A DNA stretch of 64,000 bases from a bacterium. GTDB taxonomy: Bacteria; Chloroflexota; Anaerolineae; Caldilineales; Caldilineaceae. Positions 1 to 11,519 of the stretch are shown here, in pieces. The notes below the pieces were generated by a model. The model was not told the origin of the DNA, ran no database searches, and saw only the letters and a program-made list of their open reading frames with translations. The translations under genes and the position numbers were made by a program. The stretch covers positions 62,001 through 126,000 of the forward strand of contig WGMT01000069.1 of the NCBI GenBank assembly GCA_016124945.1. The letters run 5' to 3'. Each line of letters begins with the position of its first letter. Positions within the stretch are counted from its first letter, which is position 1.

Positions 1-1004
1 CCTGCGTTGACCAAGGCGTTGCGCACTTTGTTGGTGTAATCAAAGCCGTGCCACGAGAGCGAGTAATGATGGCTGGCGGCAGCGTCGAAAAAGCCGTTGT
101 ACTCAGCCGCCATCGGGTCGGCGCGCAGTGCATCCACAAGATCATAGAGCCATTGACCGTTGGCGAAGTGGGCCAATCCACCCCACATCACGGTGGCAGC
201 GGGATCGTGGAGTTTGATCACCAGGTAGGCCACTTTGAGCAGGCGCGCATATTCCTGGGGCGTGCCCGACCAAAAGTGACAGAGATCCGGCTCGTTCCAG
301 ATCTCCCAGTGGCGCACGTTGACGCCGATTACGCCGCCAGGACGGTATCGCTGTACAGCCTGTTCCACGAATCGCGCCCAGTAGTTGTCTGGATTGGCTA
401 CCTTGCCTGGGCCAGGGATGTCGCTGCCGTCGCTGAAAATGGGATTGTAAAGGCCTGACGGCGCGGGTGGTCCTTGGGTGCGGTCGCAGGTGGATTGGCT
501 GTTGACGTTGCCGGCGTAGCGCACAAAGCTGCCGCCGATGGTCGGCATTGAGGCGGTGGGTGCGCTACGGGCGTAATGTCCCGGCGTGCCGAGAAGGATG
601 GCCAGAGTGGGCAACCCGGCTGCTTCGTTGGCTTGAAGGACATTGTCCTGCGCGGCCCAGTTGAAGTTGCCGTAGCTTGTCTCAATCCGATCCCAGTAAA
701 TGGGGAAGCGATCCATCTGCGCGCCACTGTCAATCCCCCGTTGGATGCGTTGTGGTCCGCTGGGGGTTTCGGCCGAATTGATGAAAGCCAACCCAAAGGT
801 GGGTTCATCACTGTTGGGGGCGGGGATGGTTGAACCGGAGGCGCCGTCTATCTCTTGCGCCAGGATGGCTGAAGCACCGTTTTGCTGTGAGTGGGCAAAG
901 TTGAACAACAGCGTGGTCAACAAAGTCAGCATACAGAGACGAGTACAGCCTGCCTGTATGCGCCGCAGATGGGGCGTCCATGTCGTTTTCGCTTGTGCGT
1001 CCAT
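1..1004 (-). CDS. Secreted glycoside hydrolase-like protein, clan GH-A type (3' end outside window)
   Basis: The open frame starts at ATG 1004 (complement) and is still open at the left edge, giving about 334 residues. The N-terminus is basic and then has a hydrophobic stretch at about residues 22-37 (CMLTLLTTLLFNFAHS), which reads as a signal peptide or anchor. A TIM-barrel-like region follows. WEIWNEPDL carries the Asn-Glu pair that holds the acid/base residue in clan GH-A enzymes (GH39/GH5-like). HHYSL near the edge is typical of the later barrel strands. The nucleophile region lies outside the window. It probably acts outside the cytoplasm on a glycan; the substrate cannot be read. It lies on the same strand as the inositol cluster but is separated from it by a plus-strand gene and a terminator. 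Confidence 0.75.
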   Translation of the reverse strand, partial: MDAQAKTTWTPHLRRIQAGCTRLCMLTLLTTLLFNFAHSQQNGASAILAQEIDGASGSTIPAPNSDEPTFGLAFINSAETPSGPQRIQRGIDSGAQMDRFPIYWDRIETSYGNFNWAAQDNVLQANEAAGLPTLAILLGTPGHYARSAPTASMPTIGGSFVRYAGNVNSQSTCDRTQGPPAPSGLYNPIFSDGSDIPGPGKVANPDNYWARFVEQAVQRYRPGGVIGVNVRHWEIWNEPDLCHFWSGTPQEYARLLKVAYLVIKLHDPAATVMWGGLAHFANGQWLYDLVDALRADPMAAEYNGFFDAAASHHYSLSWHGFDYTNKVRNALVNA

Positions 1005-1454
1005 AATCTCAACTGTTAAGTGAACAGGCTGTGCAGCGGTTCAATACGTGCGGCCATCGCCTGTCATAGCCGGACATGGCACCATTCTAACATGCCGCGA
1101 AGGTCGTGCAAGTGTGAAAGTACGTAGCGGTCTGCAACTACTTTGGCATTCTTGGCCGGCTGATCGATATCAATTTGCCAGTGGGCTTCCTTTACTTTTT
1201 GTGTAAGCCGGTAAAGATCAAGATACGTAAAATTACAGAATCGGTAACGCATTCATTACACATAACAATGTGTTCTTTGTTACAATCCGTTTAGCTGTTG
1301 TGCGTTAACGTGTATGGGGTAGACGTTAATGTCTTGAAAAACTCAGATGTTTCTTAATAACTCAATTTTCTGTCCATAGTGAAAGCCGCAAGCGACCACT
1401 ACCCCACAGCTCGATTCATTTGGTTTTTGTGCGGACGGATATCAAGGACGTCCC
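1005..1454. other. Intergenic region, no supported gene
   Basis: This 450-base stretch lies between the glycosidase and the small plus-strand gene. It is more AT-rich than its surroundings around 1190-1400. A 62-codon minus-strand frame (1064-1252) has no Shine-Dalgarno and no recognisable motif. The region probably holds the divergent promoters of the two flanking genes, but I cannot place them with confidence. Confidence 0.5.
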
Positions 1455-1661
1455 ATGGCAACAATTGCCCTCGATCCTTTGCTGGTCGCCAAAATTAATG
1501 CACTATTGGCTTCGATGCAAAGTAGAGCAGAGCAGGAGCAGTTTACAACTGAAGATATTTTGGAATTGTTCGAAACCTTTCTGGTTGAACAGGCCCAACG
1601 CCCTCAAGCATCGAAAGAATTTGTGGTACGCCGAACACAGCCTGTAAAAGAACCGATGTAG
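1455..1661 (+). CDS. Small hypothetical protein (68 aa)
   Basis: The ATG at 1455 is preceded by AAGGACG, a good ribosome-binding site at normal spacing. The product is 68 residues and acidic in the middle, with a helix-forming pattern (DPLLVAKINALLASMQ, then FTTEDILELFETFLVEQAQ) and a basic tail. No Cys, membrane segment or catalytic motif is visible. A longer frame from 1420 in another phase lacks a ribosome-binding site. A perfect 13-bp terminator stem follows at 1744. I do not recognise the family; the EF(T)TEDILELFE pattern could be a protein-interaction helix. That it is a real gene is supported by its binding site, its coding-like composition and the terminator. Confidence 0.6.
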   Translation: MATIALDPLLVAKINALLASMQSRAEQEQFTTEDILELFETFLVEQAQRPQASKEFVVRRTQPVKEPM

Positions 1662-1743
1662 AGCTGCTGGAAAGGTAGACTTCACAGTCGCCGTCTACAC
1701 GTATACATAGATGGCGTCAATTTAATGATGTTCTTTTTTAGGC

Positions 1744-1777
1744 AGAAAGAGCCGCCCCATTTGAGGCGGCTCTTTCT
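1744..1777. terminator. Bidirectional terminator between the small gene and iolG
   Basis: AGAAAGAGCCGCC (1744-1756) pairs perfectly with GGCGGCTCTTTCT (1765-1777) around an 8-nt loop. The A/T-rich outer bases give a U-rich tail in both directions. It sits between convergent genes ending at 1661 and 1812. Confidence 0.85.
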
Positions 1778-1811
1778 ATTTGGGATGCGTCTACGCTCCT
1801 TTCCGGTTTGA

Positions 1812-2831
1812 TTACCAGCGCACTTCGCTTAACTTCACAGGTCGATTCTCTTCCAGCGACATACGCGCCGCGATACCCATGATCACAGGGATCTTGCCGT
1901 CCACGCCGGTGACGGACACCGGCTTGTCTTGAAGGACGGCGTCAACGAACTGCTGGAGTTCGCTGACGTAACTTTCCACATAACGCTGCATGAAGAAATT
2001 GAGCGGCAGATCGCGCCGCACCGATTCAGCAGTACTGACGACGGCGCTGTTCGGATAATTGTTGCCAGTAGACACTGACCCCTTGCTGCCCAGCACCTCC
2101 ACCCGTTGATCGTAGCCATACACGGCCTGGCGGCTGTTGTCGATGACGCCAAACGCGCCGTTCGTAAACTTCAGCGTGATCAGCGCCGTGTCGAAGTCGC
2201 CCGCCTCGCCGATGTCAGGATCAACCAACACGCCCGCCGCCGTGTAGATCTCTTCCACTTCGCAGCCCATGAGGAATCGGGCCATGTCGAAGTCGTGGAT
2301 CGTCATGTCGAGGAAGATGCCACCGGAGTTGCGGACGTACTCCATGGGTGGCGGCGCAGGATCGCGGCTGATGATGTGCATCAGATGCGGTTGGCCGATT
2401 TCGCCGCTGGCAATCGCTTGTCTCACACGGGCATAGTTGGCATCGAAACGGCGGTTAAAGCCGATCTGCAACTTGACCCCGGCTCTTTCCACGGCTTCCA
2501 ATGCTTTGTCAATCACAGGCAAATTGAAATCGATGGGCTTCTCACAAAAGATGTGTTTGCCCGCCGCTGCCGCTTCCTGAATGATCTGCGCATGGGTATG
2601 TGTGGCCGAACAGATCACAACGGCGTCAATAGCAGGGCTTTTGATGATCACCTGGTAATCTGGCACGGCAAACTTGACACGGAAATCATCGGCACACGCC
2701 CGCGCCGCCATTTCGTTCACATCGGCGACGATCAACGCGCGTGCGTTGGGAATGCGAAACGCAATATGCTCGGCGTGCAGGCGACCAATGCGCCCGGCAC
2801 CGATGAGGCCCAGGTTGAGTGGGGTGGACAT
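1812..2831 (-). CDS. iolG: myo-Inositol 2-dehydrogenase (Gfo/Idh/MocA family)
   Basis: IolG catalyses NAD+-dependent oxidation of myo-inositol to scyllo-inosose, the first step of inositol catabolism. The start is ATG 2831, with AAGGATAT before it; the frame is open further upstream but only into repeat-like spacer. The product is 339 residues, normal for the family. The Rossmann motif GLIGAGRIG is at residues 8-16. CEKP at 96-99 supplies the catalytic Lys98. DMTIHD supplies Asp175 and His179, equivalent to the Lys97/Asp172/His176 triad of Bacillus IolG. It is the last gene of the minus-strand inositol run and is followed by a terminator. Two further Gfo/Idh/MocA genes lie in the cluster; this one is the best match to IolG by size and by the HDFDMARFL signature. 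Confidence 0.88.
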   Translation of the reverse strand: MSTPLNLGLIGAGRIGRLHAEHIAFRIPNARALIVADVNEMAARACADDFRVKFAVPDYQVIIKSPAIDAVVICSATHTHAQIIQEAAAAGKHIFCEKPIDFNLPVIDKALEAVERAGVKLQIGFNRRFDANYARVRQAIASGEIGQPHLMHIISRDPAPPPMEYVRNSGGIFLDMTIHDFDMARFLMGCEVEEIYTAAGVLVDPDIGEAGDFDTALITLKFTNGAFGVIDNSRQAVYGYDQRVEVLGSKGSVSTGNNYPNSAVVSTAESVRRDLPLNFFMQRYVESYVSELQQFVDAVLQDKPVSVTGVDGKIPVIMGIAARMSLEENRPVKLSEVRW

Positions 2832-2962
2832 GGGGATATCCTTGTGATGAGTGGACGGACATGCGAATGACGACTGACGCCGGGCGACTGACGACGGACG
2901 ACAGTTGTTGAGCGTGTGAGCGATCTGGATATGCGTCCTGGGTCTATTGTCCTGCGTCTCCC

Positions 2963-3895
2963 TTACAGCGTAAGTGTACGCAAAAACGCCCGATTGCGCC
3001 CGGCGCTCTCCTTCGGCGCACCCATGCCGGGGAGGACGTCCTGTTCGACGGTGATGAAGCCGGTGTAATCGTGTGCGCGCAACCATTGGGTAACGGCGGC
3101 AAAGTCGACGCAGCCCTGGCCCAGCTCGCAGAAGACGCCATGTCGCACGGCATCGAAGTAACCCCATCCTTGTGCTTTGGCCTGATTGCCCACGTTCGGA
3201 TCAAAATCCTTGTAGTGGACGTACCAGATGCGGTCGGCGAAGCGCTCCAACGCCGCCATCACCGTCTCACAGCCGCCTGCACCAAAGGCGTAATGCCCCG
3301 TATCAAAGACCAAGCCCAACACCGTTGGATCGGTCAATTCGAGGATGCGGGCGATCTCCTCCGGTGTTTCCACGTACCCGGCGCAGTGATGGTGAAAGAC
3401 GGTGCGCAGCCCGCTCGTTTCTTTGACGGCGCGGGCGATGCGTTCCGCTGCTTGCGCATAGTGATTCCATTCCGCGTCGCTGAGCATCAAATCGGGAGTG
3501 ACACGACCGGCATTCGCCACCCGCACCGGATCTGTCCCCGCGTCATCGGCGAGGACGAGGAAGGGCTGCACCGACTGTCCTAGCCGCTGCGCCGTTTCGG
3601 CCAGCAGCTTTGCCGTGCGTACGGCGGCCTCTTCCCCAACGGCGTGCGCGGCTGGATCACGCAACTTTACGCCGACGTAGGCGCCGGTCATTGTCAACCC
3701 ACGCTTGCGATACTCGGCGGCCAGCGCGTCGGGCTCTGTCGGCATAAAGCCCCAGTCGCCCAACTCGCTGCCCGTGTATCCCGTTCCCACCAGCTCATCC
3801 AACATTTGCGTAAAGTGGTAAGAACGGCCTTCTTTTCCTTCAAATTCCAGCGTGCCCCAGGAGCAGGGGGCGTTGCCGACAGAGATTGTGGACAT
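2963..3895 (-). CDS. iolE: scyllo-Inosose (2-keto-myo-inositol) dehydratase
   Basis: IolE removes water from scyllo-inosose to give 3D-(3,5/4)-trihydroxycyclohexane-1,2-dione, the substrate of IolD. The 310-residue product is a TIM-barrel of the xylose isomerase/AP-endonuclease-2 superfamily. The N-terminus VGNAPCSWG and the motifs [34 protein letters not shown] and VHYKDFDP carry the His/Glu/Asp metal ligands expected for IolE. Start: ATG 3895 after AAAGGACG. It lies 131 bases upstream of iolG, and the spacer between them holds degenerate GACGAC-type repeats. Functional assignment is firm because of its position between the other iol genes. Confidence 0.92.
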   Translation of the reverse strand: MSTISVGNAPCSWGTLEFEGKEGRSYHFTQMLDELVGTGYTGSELGDWGFMPTEPDALAAEYRKRGLTMTGAYVGVKLRDPAAHAVGEEAAVRTAKLLAETAQRLGQSVQPFLVLADDAGTDPVRVANAGRVTPDLMLSDAEWNHYAQAAERIARAVKETSGLRTVFHHHCAGYVETPEEIARILELTDPTVLGLVFDTGHYAFGAGGCETVMAALERFADRIWYVHYKDFDPNVGNQAKAQGWGYFDAVRHGVFCELGQGCVDFAAVTQWLRAHDYTGFITVEQDVLPGMGAPKESAGRNRAFLRTLTL

Positions 3896-3920
3896 TATTA
3901 TCGTCCTTTTGTGGGAAGGA

Positions 3921-4061
3921 CGTAGTGCGTGGTGCGTCGTGCGTCGTGCGTGTACAAGTGAAGGAAGTGATTTCTACATTGGTTCGCGTTTTGCCCTCTA
4001 CGAGCATGGTGTTCCCAATGACCTCTCAGTTCGTCGACAGGCACACGCACCACGCACTACG
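3921..4061. repeat. Inverted low-complexity repeat between the FabV-like gene and iolE
   Basis: CGTAGTGCGTGGTGCGT (3921-3937) is repeated perfectly in inverse orientation at 4045-4061, 107 bases apart, inside longer GTGCGT-rich arms. The right-hand arm continues to the stop codon of the neighbouring gene (TGA at 4071-4073), which is itself part of a TGATGCG word. Confidence 0.8.
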
Positions 4062-4070
4062 CATCACGCA

Positions 4071-5204
4071 TCACGCCCAATTCTTGTAATAAAACTCACT
4101 ACCCTCATCATTCGTCAACCGCGCCATCACCTCGAACATCCACTCGTCGAGGAAGCTGTCGTGGGCGTCGGTGCGGGGGAAGGGGTTGTCGTAGCCCTCG
4201 GTGAGGGCGCGACCGGTGAAGTTGAGGCCCATCAACGCCAGTTCGGGCACGTCGATATGACGGACGCCCTCACGTTCCATGATCTTCTGGTTGAGGTTGG
4301 CGATGGTCATGCCGCCGGGGATCAAGGGCAGGGCGCGGGTGCGCATCATCGGGTAGAAGATGTCGAGGACGACACGGTCACTGCCGTAGGCGCTGCGCGC
4401 TGCTTCCTGCAAATATTCCTTGGGCAGGTAGAGGCTGGTAGAGTATGCGCCCTGTCGCCCGTACTCACGCAGTGAGGGATCGCGGCTGGCCTTGTCCAAA
4501 CTGCCGCGCCAGTCGGCAAAGACAGACGCTTCCACCGCCACGCCGTTGTCTTCCAGCACTTTGGGGAACGCCACCGCCATCTCGCCCATCACGTAGCGGG
4601 TGATGCCGATTTCCTTCTCGGAAAGTGGCTGCAACTCCCACTGGAAGAGACCGTCGGCGTCGACGTCTCGGATGTAGACGGGCGGCATGCCCGGCAGTAA
4701 GCCCGAAAGCGCCGCCGCCACCGTGTTGACGTAGATCACCCGATCTGCGCCCGCTTCTTTGAGCGCGGCCAGCAGCGCTTCCAGCGGTGCACCTTCCATC
4801 GCCATACCATCGTTGAGCCAGTGGAAGCGTGTGCCCATGCCCGCAGCTTCGGCCCGATCCTGCATGGCTTTGCCCGTCTCGTAGTTGATCGACTTGCTCA
4901 GATCGCGCCCCAACACGGTGACGCTGGCCGCTTTCCCCGCGCCCAGCAGCGCCGAAGCAAACGCGCCGCCCAAACCCGGTCCTGTAGCCCCGGCCAGGAG
5001 AAAGTGATGGCCCTCGATCCAATCAAGATTGTAGCTTCCATTGTTCAGCAGCGCTTCCTGTTGGCTCCAATTCTTCGTCAGCAACGCCTGCGCTTCGTCG
5101 GGGAAGGCAGCGCTCTCCTCCTTGGTGGGGCGCGTAATCGCCGGCGTCCCCTTGCGTACAGGCAGATTCGGATCAGGTTTCCCAAATGGGCTGATGATTG
5201 ACAT
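4071..5204 (-). CDS. FabV/SDR-like NAD(P)-dependent oxidoreductase in the inositol cluster
   Basis: The 377-residue protein starts at ATG 5204, with AAGGA about 11 bases upstream. A Rossmann-type nucleotide-binding stretch (LLAGATGPGLGGAFASALL) lies near residues 68-86. It is followed by DLSKSINYETGK and VIYVNTVAA, patterns that recall the trans-2-enoyl reductase FabV, though the overall match is distant. The C-terminal half (YPMMRTRALPLIPGG, PFPRTDAHDSF) is unlike standard SDRs. It sits between iolE and a Gfo/Idh/MocA gene, so it probably acts on an inositol-derived keto or enone intermediate, but the reaction is unknown. Known iol operons do not, to my knowledge, carry this gene. Its stop codon lies in a repeat arm. 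Confidence 0.6.
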   Translation of the reverse strand: MSIISPFGKPDPNLPVRKGTPAITRPTKEESAAFPDEAQALLTKNWSQQEALLNNGSYNLDWIEGHHFLLAGATGPGLGGAFASALLGAGKAASVTVLGRDLSKSINYETGKAMQDRAEAAGMGTRFHWLNDGMAMEGAPLEALLAALKEAGADRVIYVNTVAAALSGLLPGMPPVYIRDVDADGLFQWELQPLSEKEIGITRYVMGEMAVAFPKVLEDNGVAVEASVFADWRGSLDKASRDPSLREYGRQGAYSTSLYLPKEYLQEAARSAYGSDRVVLDIFYPMMRTRALPLIPGGMTIANLNQKIMEREGVRHIDVPELALMGLNFTGRALTEGYDNPFPRTDAHDSFLDEWMFEVMARLTNDEGSEFYYKNWA

Positions 5205-5236
5205 GATTGTGATTGTTCCTTGTGTAGTTGATTTTT

Positions 5237-5349
5237 GGTGATTGGTGACTGGTGATTGGTGATTAGGATCGTGTCAACACCGTGATTCACAATTGGGTTG
5301 TCGCTCTGTTTACACGACCCCAATCACCAATCACTTATCACCAATCACC
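5237..5349. repeat. Inverted GTGATTGG-type repeat between cluster genes
   Basis: Two 31-nt arms (5237-5267 and 5319-5349) built from GGTGATT words are inverted copies with four mismatches. They could fold into a long stem around a 51-nt loop. The right-hand arm encodes the last residues (VIGDK) and the stop of the upstream gene on the minus strand. Confidence 0.85.
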
Positions 5350-6500
5350 TCTTCCCACGCCCCGCTTGCCCATGATTTTTGCATAGCCTGCTGCACTTGG
5401 GCCAATTGGCGGGCGGCTGTGAAACTGGGCTCGCGGGGGACGCCGTCGGCGATGCCTTGCAAAAAGTGATAAGCTTCGATGATTTTGAGATCCTCGTAGC
5501 CCATGCCGATGCCGTCGCCGGGGTTGAAGCGCCCGTGCATCGGGTACTTAGGACCCCCGTAGAGTCGGGTATAGCCGTCGTGGTGGGGCGAGTCGGCGGG
5601 CAGATAGAGGTCGAGTTCGTTCATGCGCTCGAAATTCCAGCGCAGCGCGCCCTGCGTGCCGTTGACCTCGAAGGCCATCTCACACTTCGGCCCGTAGATG
5701 ACGCGACACGCTTCCAATGTCCCCTGTACGCCGTTGGCAAATTCCACGAGCACGCCGGCGTAGTCTTCGTTGGTGACAGCACCTCTGGGATCGCCAGGTT
5801 TGCCCACGGCGAAGTGCGTCCCCTGCGCCGACGGCAGCGGACGCTCTTTGATGAAGGTTTGCCGATTGGCGACAACCCGCTTAATCGGCCCGGCCAGCAT
5901 GTGCGCCATGTCTGTGACGTGGGACATGAGATCGCCCAACACGCCCAATCCCGCCTGTTCTTCCTGGAAGCGCCAGGTGAGCAGACCGTGCGGGTTGCTG
6001 CCATACATCGAGAAGAAGCGCCCACGGTAGTGGGTCAACTCGCCGAGGACGCCGTCTTCGATCAGTTGGCGGGCGTGCTGCACCAGTGGCGCCCAGCGGT
6101 AGTTGAAGCCCACAAACGAGTGGACACCCGCCTCGCGCGCCAGCGCCTCGATCTCTAGCGTCTCCGCGGGCGTGCGGCCTACCGGCTTCTCACAGAAGAC
6201 GTGTTTCCCCGCCGCAGTGACGGCGCGCACCATCTCCAAGTGCAAAAAGTTGGGCGCGGCCACGTTGACCACCTCCACGTCGGGGTGATCCACCACCGCG
6301 CGCCAATCGGTCGTGATTTCGGCGAAGCCCAGCGCTTCCTGCGCCTGCCGCACCCGCGCCGCTACATCGTCGGCGCAGATCACCAGGCGCGGCCGAATCC
6401 CGCTGTCGTAAAACCGATCCGCCACCTGCCGATACGACCGGCTGTGGACCATCCCCATCCATCCCATCCCGATCACGCCGATGCCGGGGGAGAAAGTCAT
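5331..6500 (-). CDS. Gfo/Idh/MocA family oxidoreductase (second copy)
   Basis: The product is a 389-residue NAD(P)-dependent dehydrogenase. Start: ATG 6500 preceded by AGGAG; the frame runs further upstream into spacer. GVIGMGWMG (residues 8-16) is the dinucleotide fold, CEKPVG gives the catalytic Lys, and [12 protein letters not shown] gives the His-containing active-site motif. It is longer than IolG because of inserts around [18 protein letters not shown] and the C-terminal third. A likely role is oxidation of another inositol isomer (scyllo-inositol or D-chiro-inositol) or a related sugar, but the substrate cannot be read from sequence. The last five codons and the TGA stop lie inside a GTGATTGG repeat arm, so its tail may have been reshaped by the repeat. 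Confidence 0.75.
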   Translation of the reverse strand: MTFSPGIGVIGMGWMGMVHSRSYRQVADRFYDSGIRPRLVICADDVAARVRQAQEALGFAEITTDWRAVVDHPDVEVVNVAAPNFLHLEMVRAVTAAGKHVFCEKPVGRTPAETLEIEALAREAGVHSFVGFNYRWAPLVQHARQLIEDGVLGELTHYRGRFFSMYGSNPHGLLTWRFQEEQAGLGVLGDLMSHVTDMAHMLAGPIKRVVANRQTFIKERPLPSAQGTHFAVGKPGDPRGAVTNEDYAGVLVEFANGVQGTLEACRVIYGPKCEMAFEVNGTQGALRWNFERMNELDLYLPADSPHHDGYTRLYGGPKYPMHGRFNPGDGIGMGYEDLKIIEAYHFLQGIADGVPREPSFTAARQLAQVQQAMQKSWASGAWEEVIGDK

Positions 6501-6547
6501 TGTGGCTCCTTGAAGATAAAGATTGACGACGCCGCTGAAGACAGCGG

Positions 6548-6693
6548 GACGACAGACGACGGACGACGGGTTGTCGCCAGGCCCAACCGAACGTGTTATT
6601 GGCAGCAACTCACCAATCAAATTATCACTTGCTCAACGGGATCTGTCGTCTGTCGTCCGTCGTCTGTCGTCCGTCGTCTGTCGTCGTCTCTTA
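6548..6693. repeat. Inverted GACGACAGACGACGG-type repeat downstream of iolA
   Basis: A left arm of GACGAC words (about 6548-6570) faces a longer array of inverse words (about 6642-6690: GTCGTCTGTCGTCC repeated). The longer array abuts the TAA stop of iolA (6691-6693). The same word family reappears at 17103-17168. Confidence 0.75.
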
Positions 6694-8169
6694 GAACTGC
6701 CGACTCCACTCCCGCGGCCACCGCTCCACCACCACCTTCGTCTGCGTGTAGAATTCGACGCCGTGACGGGATTGGGCGTGAAGATCGCCGAAGAAACTAG
6801 CGTTCCAGCCGCTGAAGGGGAAGAAGGCCATGGGCGCAGCCACGCCGATGTTGATGCCGATGTTGCCCGCATCCGCGAAGTGACGGAACTGGCGCGCTGT
6901 GGCCCCGTTGCTGGTGAAGATACAGGCCATGTTGCCGAAGGCGCGGTTGTTCACCAGTTCGATGGCGCTGTCGATGTTGTCGGCGTGCATCAGGCTGAGG
7001 ACAGGACCAAAGATCTCCGTCTGCGCGATGTCGCTGCCCGGGTTGACGTCGTCGAGGATGGTGGGGAAGACCCAATTGCCGTTCTCATAGCCGTCCACCT
7101 GTTTTTGGCGTCCATCGACCAGCACCGTCGCGCCTTCCTGCGCGCCCTTTTCAATCAGACCATTGATGCGCGACTGGCTTTCCTGCGTGATCACCGGCCC
7201 CATCTGCACACCTTCGTTAAGGCCATAGCCCACCTTGCGGCTGGTGGCTACGTCTGCCATCATCTCGGTAAAGTTGTTGCGGGCGCTGCCCACCGTAATC
7301 GCCACCGACGCCGCCAGACAGCGTTGACCGGCGCAGCCGAAGGCCGAATCGGCCATGATGCGCGTGGTGGTCTCCATGTCGGCGTCGGGCATAATGACAA
7401 CAGGGTTCTTGGCCCCACCCTGGCACTGGGCGCGCTTGCCGTTGGCCGTGGCGCGGCTGTAGACGTACTTGGCCACCGGTGTGGACCCCACAAAGCTAAT
7501 CGCCTTGACGCCGGGGTGATCGAGCAGGGCGTCGACGGTCTCCTTGCCGCCATTGACCAACTGCACCACGCCCGCGGGGAAGCCCGCCAGTTCGAGCAGT
7601 TCAAACAACTTCTGGCTGCTCATGGAGACTTTTTCACTGGGCTTGAGGATGAAGCTGTTGCCGGTGGCGAGGGCGTAGGGCAGGAACCAGAGCGGGATCA
7701 TGCCGGGGAAATTGAAGGGCGTAATCGCCGCCACCACCCCCAACGGCTGGCGGAACATGTGCTCGTCGATGCCGCGGGCGATGTCCTCGTTGTTGTAGCC
7801 CTGCATGAGGATGGGGATACCGCACGCCACTTCCACGTTTTCGATGCCGCGGCGCATTTCGCCCACGCTCTCGGCGTAGGTCTTGCCGCACTCATTGGTG
7901 ATGATACGCGCGATCTCGTCGAGGTGTTCTTCCAGCAGCATCTTGAACTTGAACATGTGCTGAATGCGATCCACGGCAGGCGTCTCGCTCCATTCCTTGA
8001 AAGCGATCTGCCCGGCCTGCACCGCGGCGTCCACTTCGGCGCCGGGGGAAAGCGGCACCGTGGTCAGCGCCTCTGCTGTGGCGGGGTTGACAATCGTCAT
8101 CGCCTCGCTCGCCGAAGAGCGCGTCCACTGGCCGTTGATGAAGTTAAGAAGTTGGTTGGGTGTGGTCAT
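6691..8169 (-). CDS. iolA: Methylmalonate-semialdehyde dehydrogenase (CoA-acylating)
   Basis: IolA/MmsA converts malonate semialdehyde (end product of inositol breakdown) or methylmalonate semialdehyde to acetyl-CoA or propionyl-CoA. The 492-residue product is the usual length. Start: ATG 8169 after AGGAGA; an upstream in-frame extension is repeat sequence. The signature [13 protein letters not shown] holds the catalytic Cys284. [12 protein letters not shown] and [12 protein letters not shown] are typical of the MMSDH subgroup rather than ordinary aldehyde dehydrogenases. EIFGPVL is the usual C-terminal ALDH motif. It is downstream of iolD in the minus-strand inositol run, separated from it by a 26-bp perfect inverted repeat. 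Confidence 0.93.
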   Translation of the reverse strand: MTTPNQLLNFINGQWTRSSASEAMTIVNPATAEALTTVPLSPGAEVDAAVQAGQIAFKEWSETPAVDRIQHMFKFKMLLEEHLDEIARIITNECGKTYAESVGEMRRGIENVEVACGIPILMQGYNNEDIARGIDEHMFRQPLGVVAAITPFNFPGMIPLWFLPYALATGNSFILKPSEKVSMSSQKLFELLELAGFPAGVVQLVNGGKETVDALLDHPGVKAISFVGSTPVAKYVYSRATANGKRAQCQGGAKNPVVIMPDADMETTTRIMADSAFGCAGQRCLAASVAITVGSARNNFTEMMADVATSRKVGYGLNEGVQMGPVITQESQSRINGLIEKGAQEGATVLVDGRQKQVDGYENGNWVFPTILDDVNPGSDIAQTEIFGPVLSLMHADNIDSAIELVNNRAFGNMACIFTSNGATARQFRHFADAGNIGINIGVAAPMAFFPFSGWNASFFGDLHAQSRHGVEFYTQTKVVVERWPREWSRQF

Positions 8170-8194
8170 GTTGGTTCTCCTGGAGGGGTGATTG

Positions 8195-8290
8195 GTGATT
8201 AGTGATTGGTGATTGGGATCTCGTCGAGAACGTTTTGCGCCAATTGGCGACCAACGCCTCAACACGATCCCAATCACCAATCACTAATCA

Positions 8291-8291
<1 letters not shown>
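8195..8291. repeat. Perfect 26-bp inverted repeat between iolD and iolA
   Basis: Positions 8195-8220 and 8266-8291 are exact inverse copies (26 bp) made of GTGATTAGTGATTGG words, with a 45-nt loop. On the coding strand the arm begins at the last base of the iolD TAG stop codon. It may act as an intercistronic RNA stem. Confidence 0.92.
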
Positions 8292-10168
<1,877 letters not shown>

Positions 10169-10191
10169 TGGGCGCTCCTTGGTGTGAAGAA

Positions 10192-10279
10192 ATGAGTAAG
10201 GAGTAATGAGTAGGGTTGGCGGCGATCCTGCCCAATTGGGAAGCGACTTCGTTAACCCTACTCATTACTCCTTACTCAT
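10192..10279. repeat. Perfect 26-bp inverted repeat between the third Gfo/Idh/MocA gene and iolD
   Basis: Positions 10192-10217 and 10254-10279 are exact inverse copies (26 bp) built from ATGAGTA words, with a 36-nt loop. The right arm contains the TGA stop of the upstream gene (10276-10278). The word is unrelated to the one in the 8195-8291 element, although arm length and placement are the same. Confidence 0.92.
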
Positions 10280-11289
10280 CCATAAATCTCCGGTCGTGCT
10301 GGAATTTCAATGTCTACCGCCGCCCCACTCTTCGCAGACCGGATACACGCGTCCGCCACGAGCATGGAGACGTAACCATCCCAGGCCGAGGGGCCGCTAG
10401 GCTGCGCGTGGACGATGGAGTTGACCCACTCGCGCACTTCGGCGACGTAGGCGGTGTCGAAGCGTTGCAGCCAGTTGTCTTCGACCCACTGACGGCGGCT
10501 GTTGGATTGGCGAACACCGGCGCTGCACAGTGAATTGGTTTCGGCCATGCCCCGTTCGCCCGTTATCTGCACGTCGACTTCGTAGCCGTAGCCCGAGTCC
10601 ACATTGCAGTCGACCAGACCGAGCGCGCCGTCGGCAAAGTGCAACTGCACAAAGACGAAACGCGCCGTGTCGGGTCGGTCCGCCGCCGCGGGGATGACAC
10701 TGGCGTAGACGCGCACGATCTCCTCGTCCATGAGCCAGCGCGCTGAGTGGATGTCGTGGATCGCCGAGTTGGTGATCACGTCCTCGATGGTGCGGGGTCG
10801 TCCATCGCTCAGCCCGTTGTGCATCCCGCGGAAGACGAGGACGCGTCCCAGTTCGCCGCTGTCGCAGATCCGTTTTACCGCTACGTGCGCCGGATCATAC
10901 TCGCGCATAAAGCCCAGTTGCACAAGCCGCTTGCCGCCCGCCACCTCGGCGTCGATGACCGTACGCGCCTCCGCTGCTGTGGTCGCCAGCGGCTTCTCGC
11001 AGAGGACAGGCTTGCCCGCCGCGATGCAGCGCTTTGCCAGGTCCGCGTGAAAGCGATCCGGCGCGGCGATGAGCACCGCGTCCACGTCGGCGTGAGCGAT
11101 GAGCGCGTTGGCGTCGCTGAAGCGCAGATCCGCTCCGCACTCGTCGCCCACCTTGGCAAGGGTCGTCACGTCCACATCCATCACCGCTGTCACCTTCGCT
11201 GCCGCCACTTCCCGCGCCAAATTGCGGGCGTGGCGTCCGCCCATTCCTCCAACCCCCACCACACCGATCCGAACAGGATTCGTGCTCAC
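10276..11289 (-). CDS. Gfo/Idh/MocA family oxidoreductase (third copy, inositol dehydrogenase-like)
   Basis: The product is a 337-residue NAD(P)-dependent dehydrogenase between iolC and iolD. I choose the GTG at 11289, which has GAGGAA six bases upstream. An ATG at 11316 adds nine residues but lacks a ribosome-binding site and sits directly behind repeat sequence. [13 protein letters not shown] is the dinucleotide-binding motif, CEKPLATT gives the catalytic Lys, and [14 protein letters not shown] gives Asp and His. GERGMAETN and the C-terminal [10 protein letters not shown] stretch are common in inositol 2-dehydrogenases, so this copy could share the IolG role or act on scyllo-inositol. The TGA stop lies in a perfect 26-bp repeat arm. 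Confidence 0.8.
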   Translation of the reverse strand: MSTNPVRIGVVGVGGMGGRHARNLAREVAAAKVTAVMDVDVTTLAKVGDECGADLRFSDANALIAHADVDAVLIAAPDRFHADLAKRCIAAGKPVLCEKPLATTAAEARTVIDAEVAGGKRLVQLGFMREYDPAHVAVKRICDSGELGRVLVFRGMHNGLSDGRPRTIEDVITNSAIHDIHSARWLMDEEIVRVYASVIPAAADRPDTARFVFVQLHFADGALGLVDCNVDSGYGYEVDVQITGERGMAETNSLCSAGVRQSNSRRQWVEDNWLQRFDTAYVAEVREWVNSIVHAQPSGPSAWDGYVSMLVADACIRSAKSGAAVDIEIPARPEIYG

Positions 11290-11320
11290 AATAGTTTCCT
11301 CGACCGCCTTGGTCATTTGA

Positions 11321-11502
11321 TGATCCACGAAGTCACACGAAGAACCACGAAGGCAGAGAAGAGAAAAAGAAGAGAGAGGGACACGGATTGCGCGGATTTT
11401 CAGGAGATATTGAGCAAAACAACAGGTCTCTTCTCTCTGCTGTCCTGATAATCCTGAAATCCGTGTCCTTCTCTTCTCTCCTTCGTGTGACTTCGTGGAT
11501 CA
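11321..11502. repeat. Nested inverted repeat between iolC and the Gfo/Idh/MocA gene
   Basis: Outer arms 11321-11342 and 11481-11502 are perfect 22-bp inverse copies (TGATCCACGAAGTCACACG and complement). Inside lie further inverse words (GGACACGGATT / AATCCGTGTCC and AGAGAAGAG / CTCTTCTCT). The words CTTCGTG and ATCCGTG recur at 12602-12836. This looks like one long imperfect hairpin of about 180 nt. Confidence 0.85.
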
Positions 11503-11519
11503 CATTTTCTCTGCTTTTC

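Noticed and set aside
1064-1252. 62-codon minus-strand frame
   Set aside because: No ribosome-binding site and no recognisable motif; composition is like non-coding DNA.
6523-8202. Long (559-codon) plus-strand frame opposite iolA
   Set aside because: It lies antisense to a clear ALDH-family gene in GC-rich DNA, has His/Val/Asp-rich low-complexity sequence and no family features. Similar antisense frames over iolG, iolD, the SH3-M23 gene and others were rejected for the same reason.
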